NCBI GenBank assembly: GCA_031274715.1
Contig: JAISPT010000069.1
Coordinates: 25,581-89,580 of the forward strand
Source: Azonexus sp.
Lineage (GTDB): Bacteria; Pseudomonadota; Gammaproteobacteria; Burkholderiales; Rhodocyclaceae
Reading direction: 5' to 3'
Length of the DNA stretch: 64,000 nt
The translations under genes and the position numbers were made by a program. Under the pieces are notes generated by a model. That model worked only from the letters and a program-made list of their open reading frames with translations. It made no database searches and had not been told where the DNA came from. Of this stretch, positions 26,747 through 34,616 are shown piece by piece. Position 1 is the first letter of the stretch; each line of letters starts with the position of its first letter.

Positions 26747-27982
26747 TCAGATGCGCTTGAAGACCAGCGATCCGTTGGTTCCGCCGAAGCCGAAGTTGTT
26801 CTTCAGCGCCACCTCGATCTTCATCGGTCGCGCCACGTTGGCGCAGTAGTCCAGGTCGCACTCGGGATCCTGGTTGAAGATGTTGATGGTCGGCGGCGAA
26901 ATCTGGTGATGGATGGCCAGCACCGTGAATAACGACTCGATGCCGCCGGCGCCGCCGAGCAGATGGCCGGTCATCGATTTGGTCGAATTGACCACGATGT
27001 TGCCGGCGGCATTGCCGAAAGCAGCCTTGATGGCATCCGATTCGTTCTTGTCGCCAAGCGGCGTGGACGTGCCATGAGCGTTGACGTACTGCACGTCGGC
27101 CGGCGAAACGTCGGCATTCTTCAGCGCATTGACCATCGAGCGGCGCGGACCGTCCATGTTGGGCGCGGTGATGTGGTAGGCATCGGCGCTCATGCCATAG
27201 CCGGCCACTTCGGCGTAGATTTTGGCACCGCGCGCCTTGGCGTGCTCGTACTCCTCGAGCACCAAAATACCAGCGCCCTCGCCCAGCACGAAGCCATCAC
27301 GGTCCTTGTCCCACGGACGGCTGGCCGTGGCCGGGTCGTCGTTGCGGGTAGACAGCGCGCGGGCGGCGCAGAACCCCCCCAAGCCAAGCGGCGAAACGGT
27401 CGACTCGGCACCGCCAGCGATCATCACATCGGCATCGCCGTACTCGATGATGCGCGCGGCCTCGCCAATGGAATGGGTACCGGAGGTGCATGCGGTAACA
27501 ATGGCCAGGTTCGGTCCCTTGAAGCCGTATTCGATCGACAGATTGCCGGAGATCATGTTGATGATCGAACCTGGCACGAAGAATGGCGACACCTTGCGTA
27601 CGCCGGCGGCGTTGTACTCGTCCTTGGTTTCCTCGATCAGCGGCAGGCCGCCGATACCGGAACCGATAGCAACGCCGACGCGCTCAAGATCGGCTGCGCC
27701 TTCCTGGTCCAGGCCGGCGTCACGCACAGCCTGTATGCCAGCAGCCAGGCCGTAATGGACGAACTTGTCCATCCGGCGCGCATCCTTGGCGGAAATGTAT
27801 TGGGTGACATCGAAATTCTTCACTTCGCCAGCAAACTGAACCGGAAAACTGGACGTATCGAAGCGAGTGATGGGAGCGATACCGGAAACACCGGCGACGA
27901 TGTTCCGCCAGCCCTCCTCGACGCTGTTGCCGACCGGGGAAATCAGGCCCAGACCGGTGATGACGACTCTGCGACGTACCAA
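26747..27982 (-). CDS. fabF: 3-oxoacyl-ACP synthase II (FabF)
   Basis: The 411-residue condensing enzyme elongates acyl-ACP with malonyl-ACP. The active-site cysteine lies near residue 165 in TACTSGTHSIG, and the two histidines are in NAHGTSTPLGDKNE and KSMTGHLLGGAGG. I chose the TTG at 27982 because it gives the family start VRRRVVITGLGLISPVGNS and has GGAG seven bases upstream. A longer form starting at 28009 adds nine non-family residues. Length matches the usual 412. A strong hairpin separates it from acpP. Confidence 0.95.
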   Translation of the reverse strand: MVRRRVVITGLGLISPVGNSVEEGWRNIVAGVSGIAPITRFDTSSFPVQFAGEVKNFDVTQYISAKDARRMDKFVHYGLAAGIQAVRDAGLDQEGAADLERVGVAIGSGIGGLPLIEETKDEYNAAGVRKVSPFFVPGSIINMISGNLSIEYGFKGPNLAIVTACTSGTHSIGEAARIIEYGDADVMIAGGAESTVSPLGLGGFCAARALSTRNDDPATASRPWDKDRDGFVLGEGAGILVLEEYEHAKARGAKIYAEVAGYGMSADAYHITAPNMDGPRRSMVNALKNADVSPADVQYVNAHGTSTPLGDKNESDAIKAAFGNAAGNIVVNSTKSMTGHLLGGAGGIESLFTVLAIHHQISPPTINIFNQDPECDLDYCANVARPMKIEVALKNNFGFGGTNGSLVFKRI

Positions 27983-28004
27983 GATGCACTCCGAAAGCAA
28001 ATGT

Positions 28005-28035
28005 GGCAAGGCCGGCCAAGAGGGCCGGCCTTGCC
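28005..28035 (-). other. 13-bp perfect hairpin between acpP and fabF
   Basis: The arms GGCAAGGCCGGCC and GGCCGGCCTTGCC pair perfectly around a 5-base loop. No T run follows on either strand. It lies 19 bases after the acpP stop and just upstream of the fabF start, a position suited to protecting the acpP message or slowing polymerase before fabF. Confidence 0.7.
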
Positions 28036-28054
28036 TGGGTGAACCGGAATTGGC

Positions 28055-28291
28055 TTACTTCTTGTTGGCGAGGATGTAATCGACGGCCTGCTGGACCGTG
28101 GTGATCTTCTCGGCCTGGTCGTCGGGAATTTCGCACTCGAATTCCTCTTCCAGAGCCATGACCAGCTCAACAGTGTCCAGGGAATCCGCGCCCAGATCAT
28201 CCACGAAGGAGGACTCGTTCTTGATGTCCGCTTCATTCACGCCCAGTTGTTCGGCGACGATCTTCTTGACGCGCTCTACGATGTTATCCAT
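28055..28291 (-). CDS. acpP: Acyl carrier protein
   Basis: The 78-residue acidic carrier holds growing fatty acyl chains on 4'-phosphopantetheine. The attachment site is Ser37 in DDLGADSLDTVELVMALEEE. Size and sequence are canonical. It has a strong GGGAAGGAG site upstream of the ATG, consistent with very high expression, and it lies between fabG and fabF. AcpS, which activates it, is encoded at 14614-14985. Confidence 0.97.
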   Translation of the reverse strand: MDNIVERVKKIVAEQLGVNEADIKNESSFVDDLGADSLDTVELVMALEEEFECEIPDDQAEKITTVQQAVDYILANKK

Positions 28292-28363
28292 TGGAAAAGC
28301 TCCTTCCCCTCAGGGGTACGAAAAAAACGTTGCGATTCTACCAAAAGCGGCTGCTTGGTGAAA

Positions 28364-29104
28364 TCAATCCATGAACATGCCGCCATTGACATGCACCGTG
28401 GTGCCGGTGACATACGAGGCAGCGGGAGAAACCAGGAAGCCGACGGCACCGGCCACATCCTCCGGCGTGCCGGCGCGGGCCAGCGGAATCGAAGCCAACA
28501 TGGCGGCCTTCTGTTCCTCGGTCAGGGCATGCGTCATGTCGGTGGCAATAAAGCCTGGCGCGACACAGTTGACGGTGATGTTGCGGCTGCCCAGTTCGCG
28601 GGCCAGCGAACGGGTCAGACCGGCGACGCCGGCCTTGGCGGCACAGTAATTGGCCTGGCCGGCATTACCGGAATAACCAACCACCGAGGAAATATTGACG
28701 ATGCGCCCAAAGCGCGCCTTCATCATGCCGCGCATGACGCCACGCGACAGCCGAAAGACCGCCTTCAGATTGGTATCGATGACGGCATCCCACTCGTCGT
28801 CGCCCATGCGCATGGCTAGGTTGTCGCGCGTGATGCCAGCATTGTTCACCAGAATGCCGATGGTGCCGCATTCCTTGGCCACATCGGCGAGCACGGCATC
28901 GCTCTGGGCGGTGTCGGTGACATTGAGCACGACACCCTTCCCCTTGACGCCAGCCTCGGCAAGATAGGCAGAAATCTGGCTGGCTCCGGCCTCGCTGGTC
29001 GCCGTGCCGATCACCGTGGCGCCCTGGCGCCCGAGCTCCAGCGCGATGGCACGACCAATGCCGCGGGTGGCGCCGGTAACGAGTGCGATCTTGTCGTTCA
29101 GCAT
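28364..29104 (-). CDS. fabG: 3-oxoacyl-ACP reductase (FabG)
   Basis: The 246-residue short-chain dehydrogenase reduces 3-oxoacyl-ACP with NADPH. It has the TGATRGIGRAIA cofactor motif, NNAGITRD, catalytic Ser in VNISSVVGYSGNAGQ and the YCAAKAG Tyr/Lys pair. I chose the ATG read from 29104, with GGAG 8 bases upstream. A GTG three codons earlier overlaps the fabD stop and is an alternative. Confidence 0.95.
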   Translation of the reverse strand: MLNDKIALVTGATRGIGRAIALELGRQGATVIGTATSEAGASQISAYLAEAGVKGKGVVLNVTDTAQSDAVLADVAKECGTIGILVNNAGITRDNLAMRMGDDEWDAVIDTNLKAVFRLSRGVMRGMMKARFGRIVNISSVVGYSGNAGQANYCAAKAGVAGLTRSLARELGSRNITVNCVAPGFIATDMTHALTEEQKAAMLASIPLARAGTPEDVAGAVGFLVSPAASYVTGTTVHVNGGMFMD

Positions 29105-29109
29105 GGCAC

Positions 29110-30036
29110 TCACTCCAAGCCAAGGTTAGCGTCGATCGCCGCGGCATCGGCCAGTGCAACGCCGGCAACGCCGTCGGCGCAACGCTTGGTCAGACCGGCC
29201 AGAACCTTGCCCGGGCCGCATTCGGCAATCGTCGTGACGCCGCTGGCCGCCATCTTCTGGACCGTCTCGACCCAGCGCACCGGGTTGTAGGTCTGGCGCA
29301 CCAGCGCATCGCGGGTGCGCGCCGGTTCGTTCTCGATAGCGACATCGACATTGTTGATGACCGGAATGGCCGGTGCCTTCAGCTCCAGTTCACCCAGGCG
29401 GACAGCCAGTTTGTCGGCGGCCGGCCGGATCAGCGAGGAGTGGAACGGGGCCGACACTGGCAAAGCTTTGGCCATCTTGGCACCACGCGCCTTACAAGCC
29501 TCCATGGCACGTTCGACGGCAGCCTTGTGGCCGGCGATGACGGTCTGGCCGTTGGCATTGAAATTGACCGGCTCGACGATTTCGCCCTGAGCCGCCTCGG
29601 CACAGGCGGCGGCGATGCCGGCATTATCCAGGCCAAGCACGGCGGCCATGGCGCCGGTACCAAGCGGCACAGCTTCCTGCATCGCCGCAGCGCGCAAACG
29701 GACCAGCGGCACCGCATCCTTGAAATCGAGCACGCCGGCAGCAACCAGCGCCGAGTATTCGCCCAGGCTGTGGCCGGCGACAACAGCCGGCAGCTTGCCG
29801 CCCTTCTCACGCCACAGACGCCAGGCGGCAATGCCGGCGGTGAGCATGACCGGCTGGGTGTTGACGGTCTGCGCCAGCGCCTCGGCCGGACCGTCGGCGA
29901 CCAGCGCCCACAGATCGTCGCCGAGGGCAGCGGAAGCCTCATCAAAAGTGGCACGAACCACGGCGGCATCACCGTAAGCGGCCATCATGCCAACGCTCTG
30001 CGAGCCTTGGCCGGGAAATACGAAAGCAAAAGACAT
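29110..30036 (-). CDS. fabD: Malonyl-CoA:ACP transacylase (FabD)
   Basis: The 308-residue enzyme loads malonate onto ACP. The N-terminal FVFPGQGSQSVGMM motif and the active-site GHSLGEYSALVAAG serine loop are present, as is FNANGQTVIAG in the middle. The ATG read from 30036 has AGGAGG 8 bases upstream; a TTG two codons earlier is less likely. It lies in the plsX-fabH-fabD-fabG-acpP order typical of proteobacteria. Confidence 0.95.
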   Translation of the reverse strand: MSFAFVFPGQGSQSVGMMAAYGDAAVVRATFDEASAALGDDLWALVADGPAEALAQTVNTQPVMLTAGIAAWRLWREKGGKLPAVVAGHSLGEYSALVAAGVLDFKDAVPLVRLRAAAMQEAVPLGTGAMAAVLGLDNAGIAAACAEAAQGEIVEPVNFNANGQTVIAGHKAAVERAMEACKARGAKMAKALPVSAPFHSSLIRPAADKLAVRLGELELKAPAIPVINNVDVAIENEPARTRDALVRQTYNPVRWVETVQKMAASGVTTIAECGPGKVLAGLTKRCADGVAGVALADAAAIDANLGLE

Positions 30037-30053
30037 TTTCAAAGCCTCCTGAT

Positions 30054-31013
30054 TCAGAACTCGAGCAAGGCCGCGCCCCAGGTGAAACCGCCGCCGACGC
30101 CTTCGATCAGCACCTTGTGGCCACGCCGGATGCGCCCGTCGCGCACCGCTTCGTCAAGGGCCAGCGGAATGGAAGCCGCCGAAGTATTGCCATGGCGATC
30201 GACGGTAACGATCACCCGTTCGCGCGCGATGCCCAGTTTCTTGCCGGTGGCGTCGATGATGCGGATATTGGCCTGATGCGGAATCAGCCAGTCAACGTCG
30301 GCCGTCTGGATACCGGCGGCGGCACAAACTTCCTCGGCGATATCCGCCAGCACGCGCACGGCAAGTTTGAACACGGCCTGGCCGTCCATGCGCAGGAAGG
30401 GATCGCCGGTCACCTGACCGCCGCAGACCTGTCCCGGCACATTGAGAATACCGTTCTGGCTACCGTCGGCATGCAGCGCCGTGGCCAGGATGCCCGGCCG
30501 CTCGGCAGCTTCCAGCACCACGGCACCGGCACCATCACCGAACAACACGCAGGTGCCGCGATCGTTCCAATCGAGGATGCGGGAAAACACCTCGGCACCG
30601 ATGACCAGCGCCTTCCTGTGACTGCCCGAAGCGATGAATTTCTCGGCAATGCCCAGCGCATAGGCAAAACCGCTGCACACCGCCTGTACGTCGAAGGCGG
30701 CAGCGCCCTTGTTACCCAGGCGCCCCTGGATCAGACAAGCGGTACTGGGAAAAATGAAATCCGGTGTCGATGTGGCAACGATGATCAGATCAAGCTCGGC
30801 GGCGGTGATACCGGCCATTTCCAGCGCACGCTCCGCCGCCAGTAGACCCAGTTCGCTCGACAAGGTGCCCGGCTCGGCAAGATAACGGCTGCGGATGCCG
30901 GTGCGGGTGACGATCCATTCGTCATTGGTGTCGATGCCCTGTGCCACCAAGTCATCGTTGCTGACGGGCTTGCCCGGCAAACAACTGCCGGTACCGATCA
31001 CGCGTGCATACAT
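30054..31013 (-). CDS. fabH: 3-oxoacyl-ACP synthase III (FabH)
   Basis: The 319-residue initiating condensing enzyme joins acetyl-CoA and malonyl-ACP. The catalytic Cys113 lies in QAVCSGFAYAL, the His in WLIPHQANIRII and the Asn in DRHGNTSAASIP. The first residues YARVIGTGSCLPGKPVSN are typical. It begins immediately after the plsX stop with no spacer, suggesting translational coupling. Confidence 0.96.
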   Translation of the reverse strand: MYARVIGTGSCLPGKPVSNDDLVAQGIDTNDEWIVTRTGIRSRYLAEPGTLSSELGLLAAERALEMAGITAAELDLIIVATSTPDFIFPSTACLIQGRLGNKGAAAFDVQAVCSGFAYALGIAEKFIASGSHRKALVIGAEVFSRILDWNDRGTCVLFGDGAGAVVLEAAERPGILATALHADGSQNGILNVPGQVCGGQVTGDPFLRMDGQAVFKLAVRVLADIAEEVCAAAGIQTADVDWLIPHQANIRIIDATGKKLGIARERVIVTVDRHGNTSAASIPLALDEAVRDGRIRRGHKVLIEGVGGGFTWGAALLEF

Positions 31014-32054
31014 TCAGGAACCCTCCTCGGCCACGGCCGAAGTTACGGTCAACTTCGCGGTCAATTGCGCCATGCGCGCCGAGATGCGCTCCAGGGCACG
31101 GTTCTCGGCCGCGTCGTAAGCTCGCGCAATGGCATAGCCGTAGGCCAGCACATCAGCTGAACCGTGGCTCTTGACCGACACGCCCTTGAGTCCGAGCAGG
31201 ATCGCGCCGTTGTAGCGGCGATGATCGAAGCGTTCCTTGACCCTGCTCAGCACCGAGATGGCGATCAAGGCCGTTAGCTTGGTCAGCCAGTTGCGCTTGA
31301 ATTCGCTCTTCAGCGCCGAACCCAGCATCTGCGCCAGCCCCTCGGAGGTCTTCAAGGCCACATTGCCGACGAAGCCATCACAAACGATGACGTCGGCCTC
31401 GCCCTGGTAAATGCCATCGCCCTCGACATTGCCGACGAAATTGAGTCCGGAGGCGCGCAACAGGTCAGCAGCGGCTTTGACCATTTCGTTGCCCTTGATC
31501 TCTTCCTCGCCGATGTTGAGGAGGCCGACCGTCGGCCGCTCCTTGTGCTCCAAGGCCTCGACCAGCATAGCGCCCATGATGCCGAACTGGAGCAGGTGCT
31601 CCGGCTCGCAATCGACGTTGGCGCCCAGGTCGAGCATATGGGTATGCCCCTTGGCGGTCGGCAGCGACGTACAGATCGCCGGCCGGTCGATGCCGGGCAG
31701 CATTTTCAGCACGAAGCGCGACATCGCCATCAGCGCCCCGGTGTTGCCAGCCGACACGCAGGCGTCCACCTCCCCGGCCTTGACCAGGTTGATGGCAACG
31801 CGCATCGACGAATTTTTCTTGTTGCGCAAGGCAAGTGCCGGCGATTCGTCCATACCGACCACTTCCGTGGCATGGACGACGCGTAAACGGGGATTCTTGG
31901 CCTCGGTGCCCAGCAAGGGATGCAGCACATCCTCCTGACCGACCAGGACGAGATGGGCTGCCGGATGGTCTGCGAGGAAACGGATCGCCGCCGGTACCGT
32001 CACCGACGGACCGTGGTCCCCCCCCATGCAGTCAATGGCGACGCGGGTTGTCAT
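31014..32054 (-). CDS. plsX: Phosphate acyltransferase (PlsX)
   Basis: The 346-residue enzyme makes acyl-phosphate from acyl-ACP for phospholipid synthesis. The N-terminus TTRVAIDCMGGDHGPSVTVP, the middle SAGNTGALMAMSRFVL and VICDGFVGNVALKTSEGLA are all family hallmarks. No clear Shine-Dalgarno precedes the ATG, which lies 3 bases after a T-rich tract belonging to a terminator-like hairpin. This placement suggests attenuation between rpmF and plsX. Confidence 0.95.
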   Translation of the reverse strand: MTTRVAIDCMGGDHGPSVTVPAAIRFLADHPAAHLVLVGQEDVLHPLLGTEAKNPRLRVVHATEVVGMDESPALALRNKKNSSMRVAINLVKAGEVDACVSAGNTGALMAMSRFVLKMLPGIDRPAICTSLPTAKGHTHMLDLGANVDCEPEHLLQFGIMGAMLVEALEHKERPTVGLLNIGEEEIKGNEMVKAAADLLRASGLNFVGNVEGDGIYQGEADVIVCDGFVGNVALKTSEGLAQMLGSALKSEFKRNWLTKLTALIAISVLSRVKERFDHRRYNGAILLGLKGVSVKSHGSADVLAYGYAIARAYDAAENRALERISARMAQLTAKLTVTSAVAEEGS

Positions 32055-32057
32055 AGC

Positions 32058-32095
32058 AAAAGAAAAGGCAGGCGGTTCACGCGGAACCGCCTGCC
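32058..32095 (-). terminator. Intrinsic terminator/attenuator between rpmF and plsX
   Basis: On the minus strand a perfect 12-bp stem (GGCAGGCGGTTC with GAACCGCCTGCC, 5-base loop) is followed directly by TTTTCTTTT. It begins 13 bases after the rpmF stop and its T tract ends 3 bases before the plsX ATG. It would let L32 be made in excess over the fatty-acid enzymes. Confidence 0.8.
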
Positions 32096-32108
32096 CCTTG
32101 CGGAACGA

Positions 32109-32288
32109 TTATTCGCCCTTGCCCTTAACAACCTTCTTGCCGCGGTAGAAACCGCTCGGGGAAATGTGGTGGCGCAGATGCGTCTCGCCGGTGGTCGGCT
32201 CGACGGCCAGCGGGGGAGCGATCAGAAAATCGTGCGCGCGATGCATGCCACGCTTGGACGGGGACTTTTTGTTCTGTTGAACGGCCAT
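32109..32288 (-). CDS. rpmF: 50S ribosomal protein L32
   Basis: The 59-residue basic ribosomal protein starts AVQQNKKSPSKRGMHRAHDFL, the canonical bL32 N-terminus. It lacks the CxxC pairs, so it is the zinc-independent form. GGAG lies 8 bases before the ATG read from 32288. A longer in-frame extension overlaps the DUF177 gene and is rejected. The DUF177-rpmF-plsX order is widely conserved. Confidence 0.96.
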   Translation of the reverse strand: MAVQQNKKSPSKRGMHRAHDFLIAPPLAVEPTTGETHLRHHISPSGFYRGKKVVKGKGE

Positions 32289-32307
32289 GTTGGTTACTCC
32301 AAAAAAA

Positions 32308-32796
32308 TCAGTTCGGCTTGCCTTTGAGGCCGGCCAGCGCCGCGAACGGATTGACCCGTTCGCCGGCATCGGCAACCCCCGGCAAACCACATTTTTCATG
32401 CCGCGGCGCCACCGGCAGGGCCAGGAGAATCTCATCCTCCACTAATTCGGCCACATCCAGTTCGCGTTCCACCGGCAGAAAATCCCGGGTGTCGTCTTCC
32501 AGCTCGTCTTGCGACAATTCGGCGCCAACCGGAACGACCTCCAGCAGGCTGTCGATATCCAGATCGAACAAAACCGCCCCTAAGCAACGCTGACAGGCAA
32601 GCGCAAGCTTTCCGCCAACCGTCAGCCGCAGCAGAAGCTCTCCACGCGCCCCCTTGAACCCTTCGAGATGCCAGGAAACCGCCCCGCTCACTTCGGCCAG
32701 CAAATCATGCAGGCGCTCAAGCTCGGCGACCGCCAGCGTTCCTTCGAGAACGCGCGAATCGCGGGCAAAGGCGAAGGCGTCGTTGATCCTTTTCAA
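32308..32796 (-). CDS. DUF177 (YceD) family protein
   Basis: The 162-residue acidic protein has the DUF177 core LALACQRCLGAVLFDLDID, with its CxxC pair, and a DVAELVEDEILLALPVAPRHEKC segment near the end. Members are linked to 23S rRNA accumulation and ribosome assembly and are nearly always upstream of rpmF. The start appears to be TTG read from 32796, since the family start FAFARDSRVLEG begins soon after and no ATG lies in frame. A good promoter lies 29 bases upstream. Confidence 0.88.
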   Translation of the reverse strand: MKRINDAFAFARDSRVLEGTLAVAELERLHDLLAEVSGAVSWHLEGFKGARGELLLRLTVGGKLALACQRCLGAVLFDLDIDSLLEVVPVGAELSQDELEDDTRDFLPVERELDVAELVEDEILLALPVAPRHEKCGLPGVADAGERVNPFAALAGLKGKPN

Positions 32797-32824
32797 TCTG
32801 TAGCTGTTGCGACTAAAACGATAG

Positions 32825-32853
32825 ATGATATTATTTTTGGCTTACCAAGTCAA
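32825..32853 (-). promoter_or_regulatory. Sigma-70 promoter of the DUF177-rpmF-plsX-fab operon
   Basis: On the minus strand TTGACT (read from 32853) and TATCAT (read from 32830) are separated by exactly 17 bases, one of the best sigma-70 matches in the window. The surrounding sequence is AT-rich. The predicted leader before the DUF177 start is about 20 bases. maf is divergent. Confidence 0.75.
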
Positions 32854-32909
32854 AACCAAGCGCTGCCGCAAGACTACCGTGCAAGCGTTTGGCGCAGCGA
32901 CACTTTCCG

Positions 32910-33491
32910 ATGCAACCGCTGATCCTCGCCTCCACCTCGCCCTATCGCCGCGAACTGCTCGCCCGGCTGGGATTGCCGTTCGCCGTGGCCAATCCGCGCA
33001 CCGACGAAAGCCCGCTGCCCGACGAAACGCCCGAGGCACTGGCCTTGCGCTTGGCAGAAGCGAAGGCCCGCGCCGTCGCCGACGAGCATCCGCAAGCCCT
33101 GATCATCGGCAGCGACCAGGTGGCAACCGTCGACGGCCTAATCTACGGCAAACCGGGCAACCACCAGCGTGCCGTCGAGCAATTGCGCGCCCTTTCCGGC
33201 AAGACGGTCAACTTCTTCACCGCGCTCTGCCTGCTCAACGCCCGTACCGGCCAGGCCGACGTTCGCGGCGTGCCGACCCTGGTTACCTTCCGCCAATTGA
33301 CCGATGGCGAAATCGAAAACTACCTGCGCCGCGAGCCGGCCTACGACTGTGCCGGCTCCGCCAAATCCGAGGGACTCGGCATCGCCCTGCTGCAAAGCCT
33401 GCGCGGCGACGACCCCAACGCCCTGGTCGGCCTGCCACTGATCGCCCTGTGTGACCTGCTGCGCCGACAGGGCGTGGCGATTTTGGGTTAG
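32910..33491 (+). CDS. Maf-family nucleotide pyrophosphatase (YceF type)
   Basis: The 193-residue enzyme hydrolyses modified nucleoside triphosphates; the YceF subgroup prefers 7-methyl-GTP. Motifs are LILASTSPYRRELLARLG at the N-terminus, IIGSDQVATVDG, KPGNHQRAVEQLRALSGK and the YDCAGSAKSEGLG loop. ATG 32910 gives the family start; a start seven codons upstream is in frame but lacks family support. It is divergent from DUF177, as in many betaproteobacteria. Confidence 0.92.
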   Translation: MQPLILASTSPYRRELLARLGLPFAVANPRTDESPLPDETPEALALRLAEAKARAVADEHPQALIIGSDQVATVDGLIYGKPGNHQRAVEQLRALSGKTVNFFTALCLLNARTGQADVRGVPTLVTFRQLTDGEIENYLRREPAYDCAGSAKSEGLGIALLQSLRGDDPNALVGLPLIALCDLLRRQGVAILG

Positions 33492-33505
33492 GTATTTGCT
33501 CCTTT

Positions 33506-33784
33506 ATGTTGTCAATGAATCCCTCTGCTAAACAAAAGGCGCTCATGCTTAGCTTAGCCGTGGCATTTTCGCCCCTTGTGCCGCTACTGCTGGCACAGTT
33601 CGCTTCATATGCACTTGGTTGTGCTGTCACAGAGGCAGTAGAACCAACGTGCATGTTCCTCGGGCTTGATGTTGGTGGCTTACTCTATGGGTTGTTTATG
33701 TTGGGTGGATTCGGCTTTGCCATCTCTATTTTGCTTGGCATGGGTATCTACAAATTCCTACAGAGGAAATCAACCCAATGGTAA
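33506..33784 (+). CDS. Small membrane protein of unknown function
   Basis: The 92-residue hydrophobic protein has two to three predicted helices (LMLSLAVAFSPLVPLLLAQF and a long glycine-rich segment ending FAISILLGMGIYKFL) and two cysteines in a short loop between them. It is not recognised. Its base composition is clearly more AT-rich than maf before it and the methyltransferase after it, suggesting recent acquisition. The start at 33506 has no good Shine-Dalgarno; a second ATG lies three codons later. Confidence 0.5.
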   Translation: MLSMNPSAKQKALMLSLAVAFSPLVPLLLAQFASYALGCAVTEAVEPTCMFLGLDVGGLLYGLFMLGGFGFAISILLGMGIYKFLQRKSTQW

Positions 33785-33848
33785 TTAGTGATGCATACCT
33801 AACTCTGCACTCCAGCAAACGGCCTTCGATTACCGCCTACTTTCGCCA

Positions 33849-34556
33849 ATGAGCGGCACCCTCTACCTGATCCCGGTACCGCTCGGACCGGGGCAACCGG
33901 CCGACGCGCTGCATCCGAATATCCTGGCGACGATCCGGCCGCTGACCCATTTCGTCGTCGAGCAGGCCAAGAGCGCCCGCGCCTTCCTGAAGGCCGCCGG
34001 CACCGACCATCCGTTGCAGGAACTGGCGCTGGAAGAACTCAACGAGCATACCCGCGATGCGGACATCGAGCACCTGCTCGCCCCCCTGCGCACCGGCCAC
34101 GATGTCGGTCTGCTGTCGGAAGCCGGCTGCCCAGCCGTCGCCGATCCCGGCGCCAATCTAGTGGCTCTCGCCCAGCACGAAGGCATCCGCGTTGTGCCGC
34201 TGGTCGGCCCATCATCACTGCTGCTGGCGCTGATGGCCTCGGGCCTGAACGGCCAACGCTTCGCCTTCCACGGCTACCTGCCGGCCAAGGAGGCCGAGCG
34301 GCGCAAGGCACTGAGCGACCTGGAAAGCGAATCGCGCAAGCGGCAGCAAACCCAGTTGTTCATCGAAACCCCGTACCGCAACCGGGCGCTGTTCGACGCC
34401 ATCCTGCAAATCTGCCAGCCAAATACTCGGCTGTGCGTGGCAACCGATCTGACCTTGCCTGGCGAATCGGTGCGCACCCGGCGCATCGCCGAGTGGAAAA
34501 AACAAACGCCGCCCGATTTCGAGCGGCGCCCCACGGTTTTCCTGCTGCTGGCCTGA
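33849..34556 (+). CDS. SAM-dependent methyltransferase, RsmI/tetrapyrrole-methylase family
   Basis: The 235-residue protein begins GTLYLIPVPLGPGQP, resembling the GTLYLVATPIGN start of RsmI. It continues with VGLLSEAGCPAVADPGANLV and VPLVGPSSLLLALMASGLNGQRFAFHGYLP, the substrate and SAM-binding loops. It lacks the C-terminal extension of RsmI, which is about 280 residues, so it is the shorter paralogue often found beside maf and sppA. Its target is unknown. It marks the left border of the accessory island. Confidence 0.87.
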   Translation: MSGTLYLIPVPLGPGQPADALHPNILATIRPLTHFVVEQAKSARAFLKAAGTDHPLQELALEELNEHTRDADIEHLLAPLRTGHDVGLLSEAGCPAVADPGANLVALAQHEGIRVVPLVGPSSLLLALMASGLNGQRFAFHGYLPAKEAERRKALSDLESESRKRQQTQLFIETPYRNRALFDAILQICQPNTRLCVATDLTLPGESVRTRRIAEWKKQTPPDFERRPTVFLLLA

Positions 34557-34616
34557 GCACGAATCAAGCACCGGGGTTTCGGGATCGGTCGTCCAGTTTA
34601 AGACGCTCACGCCTGA

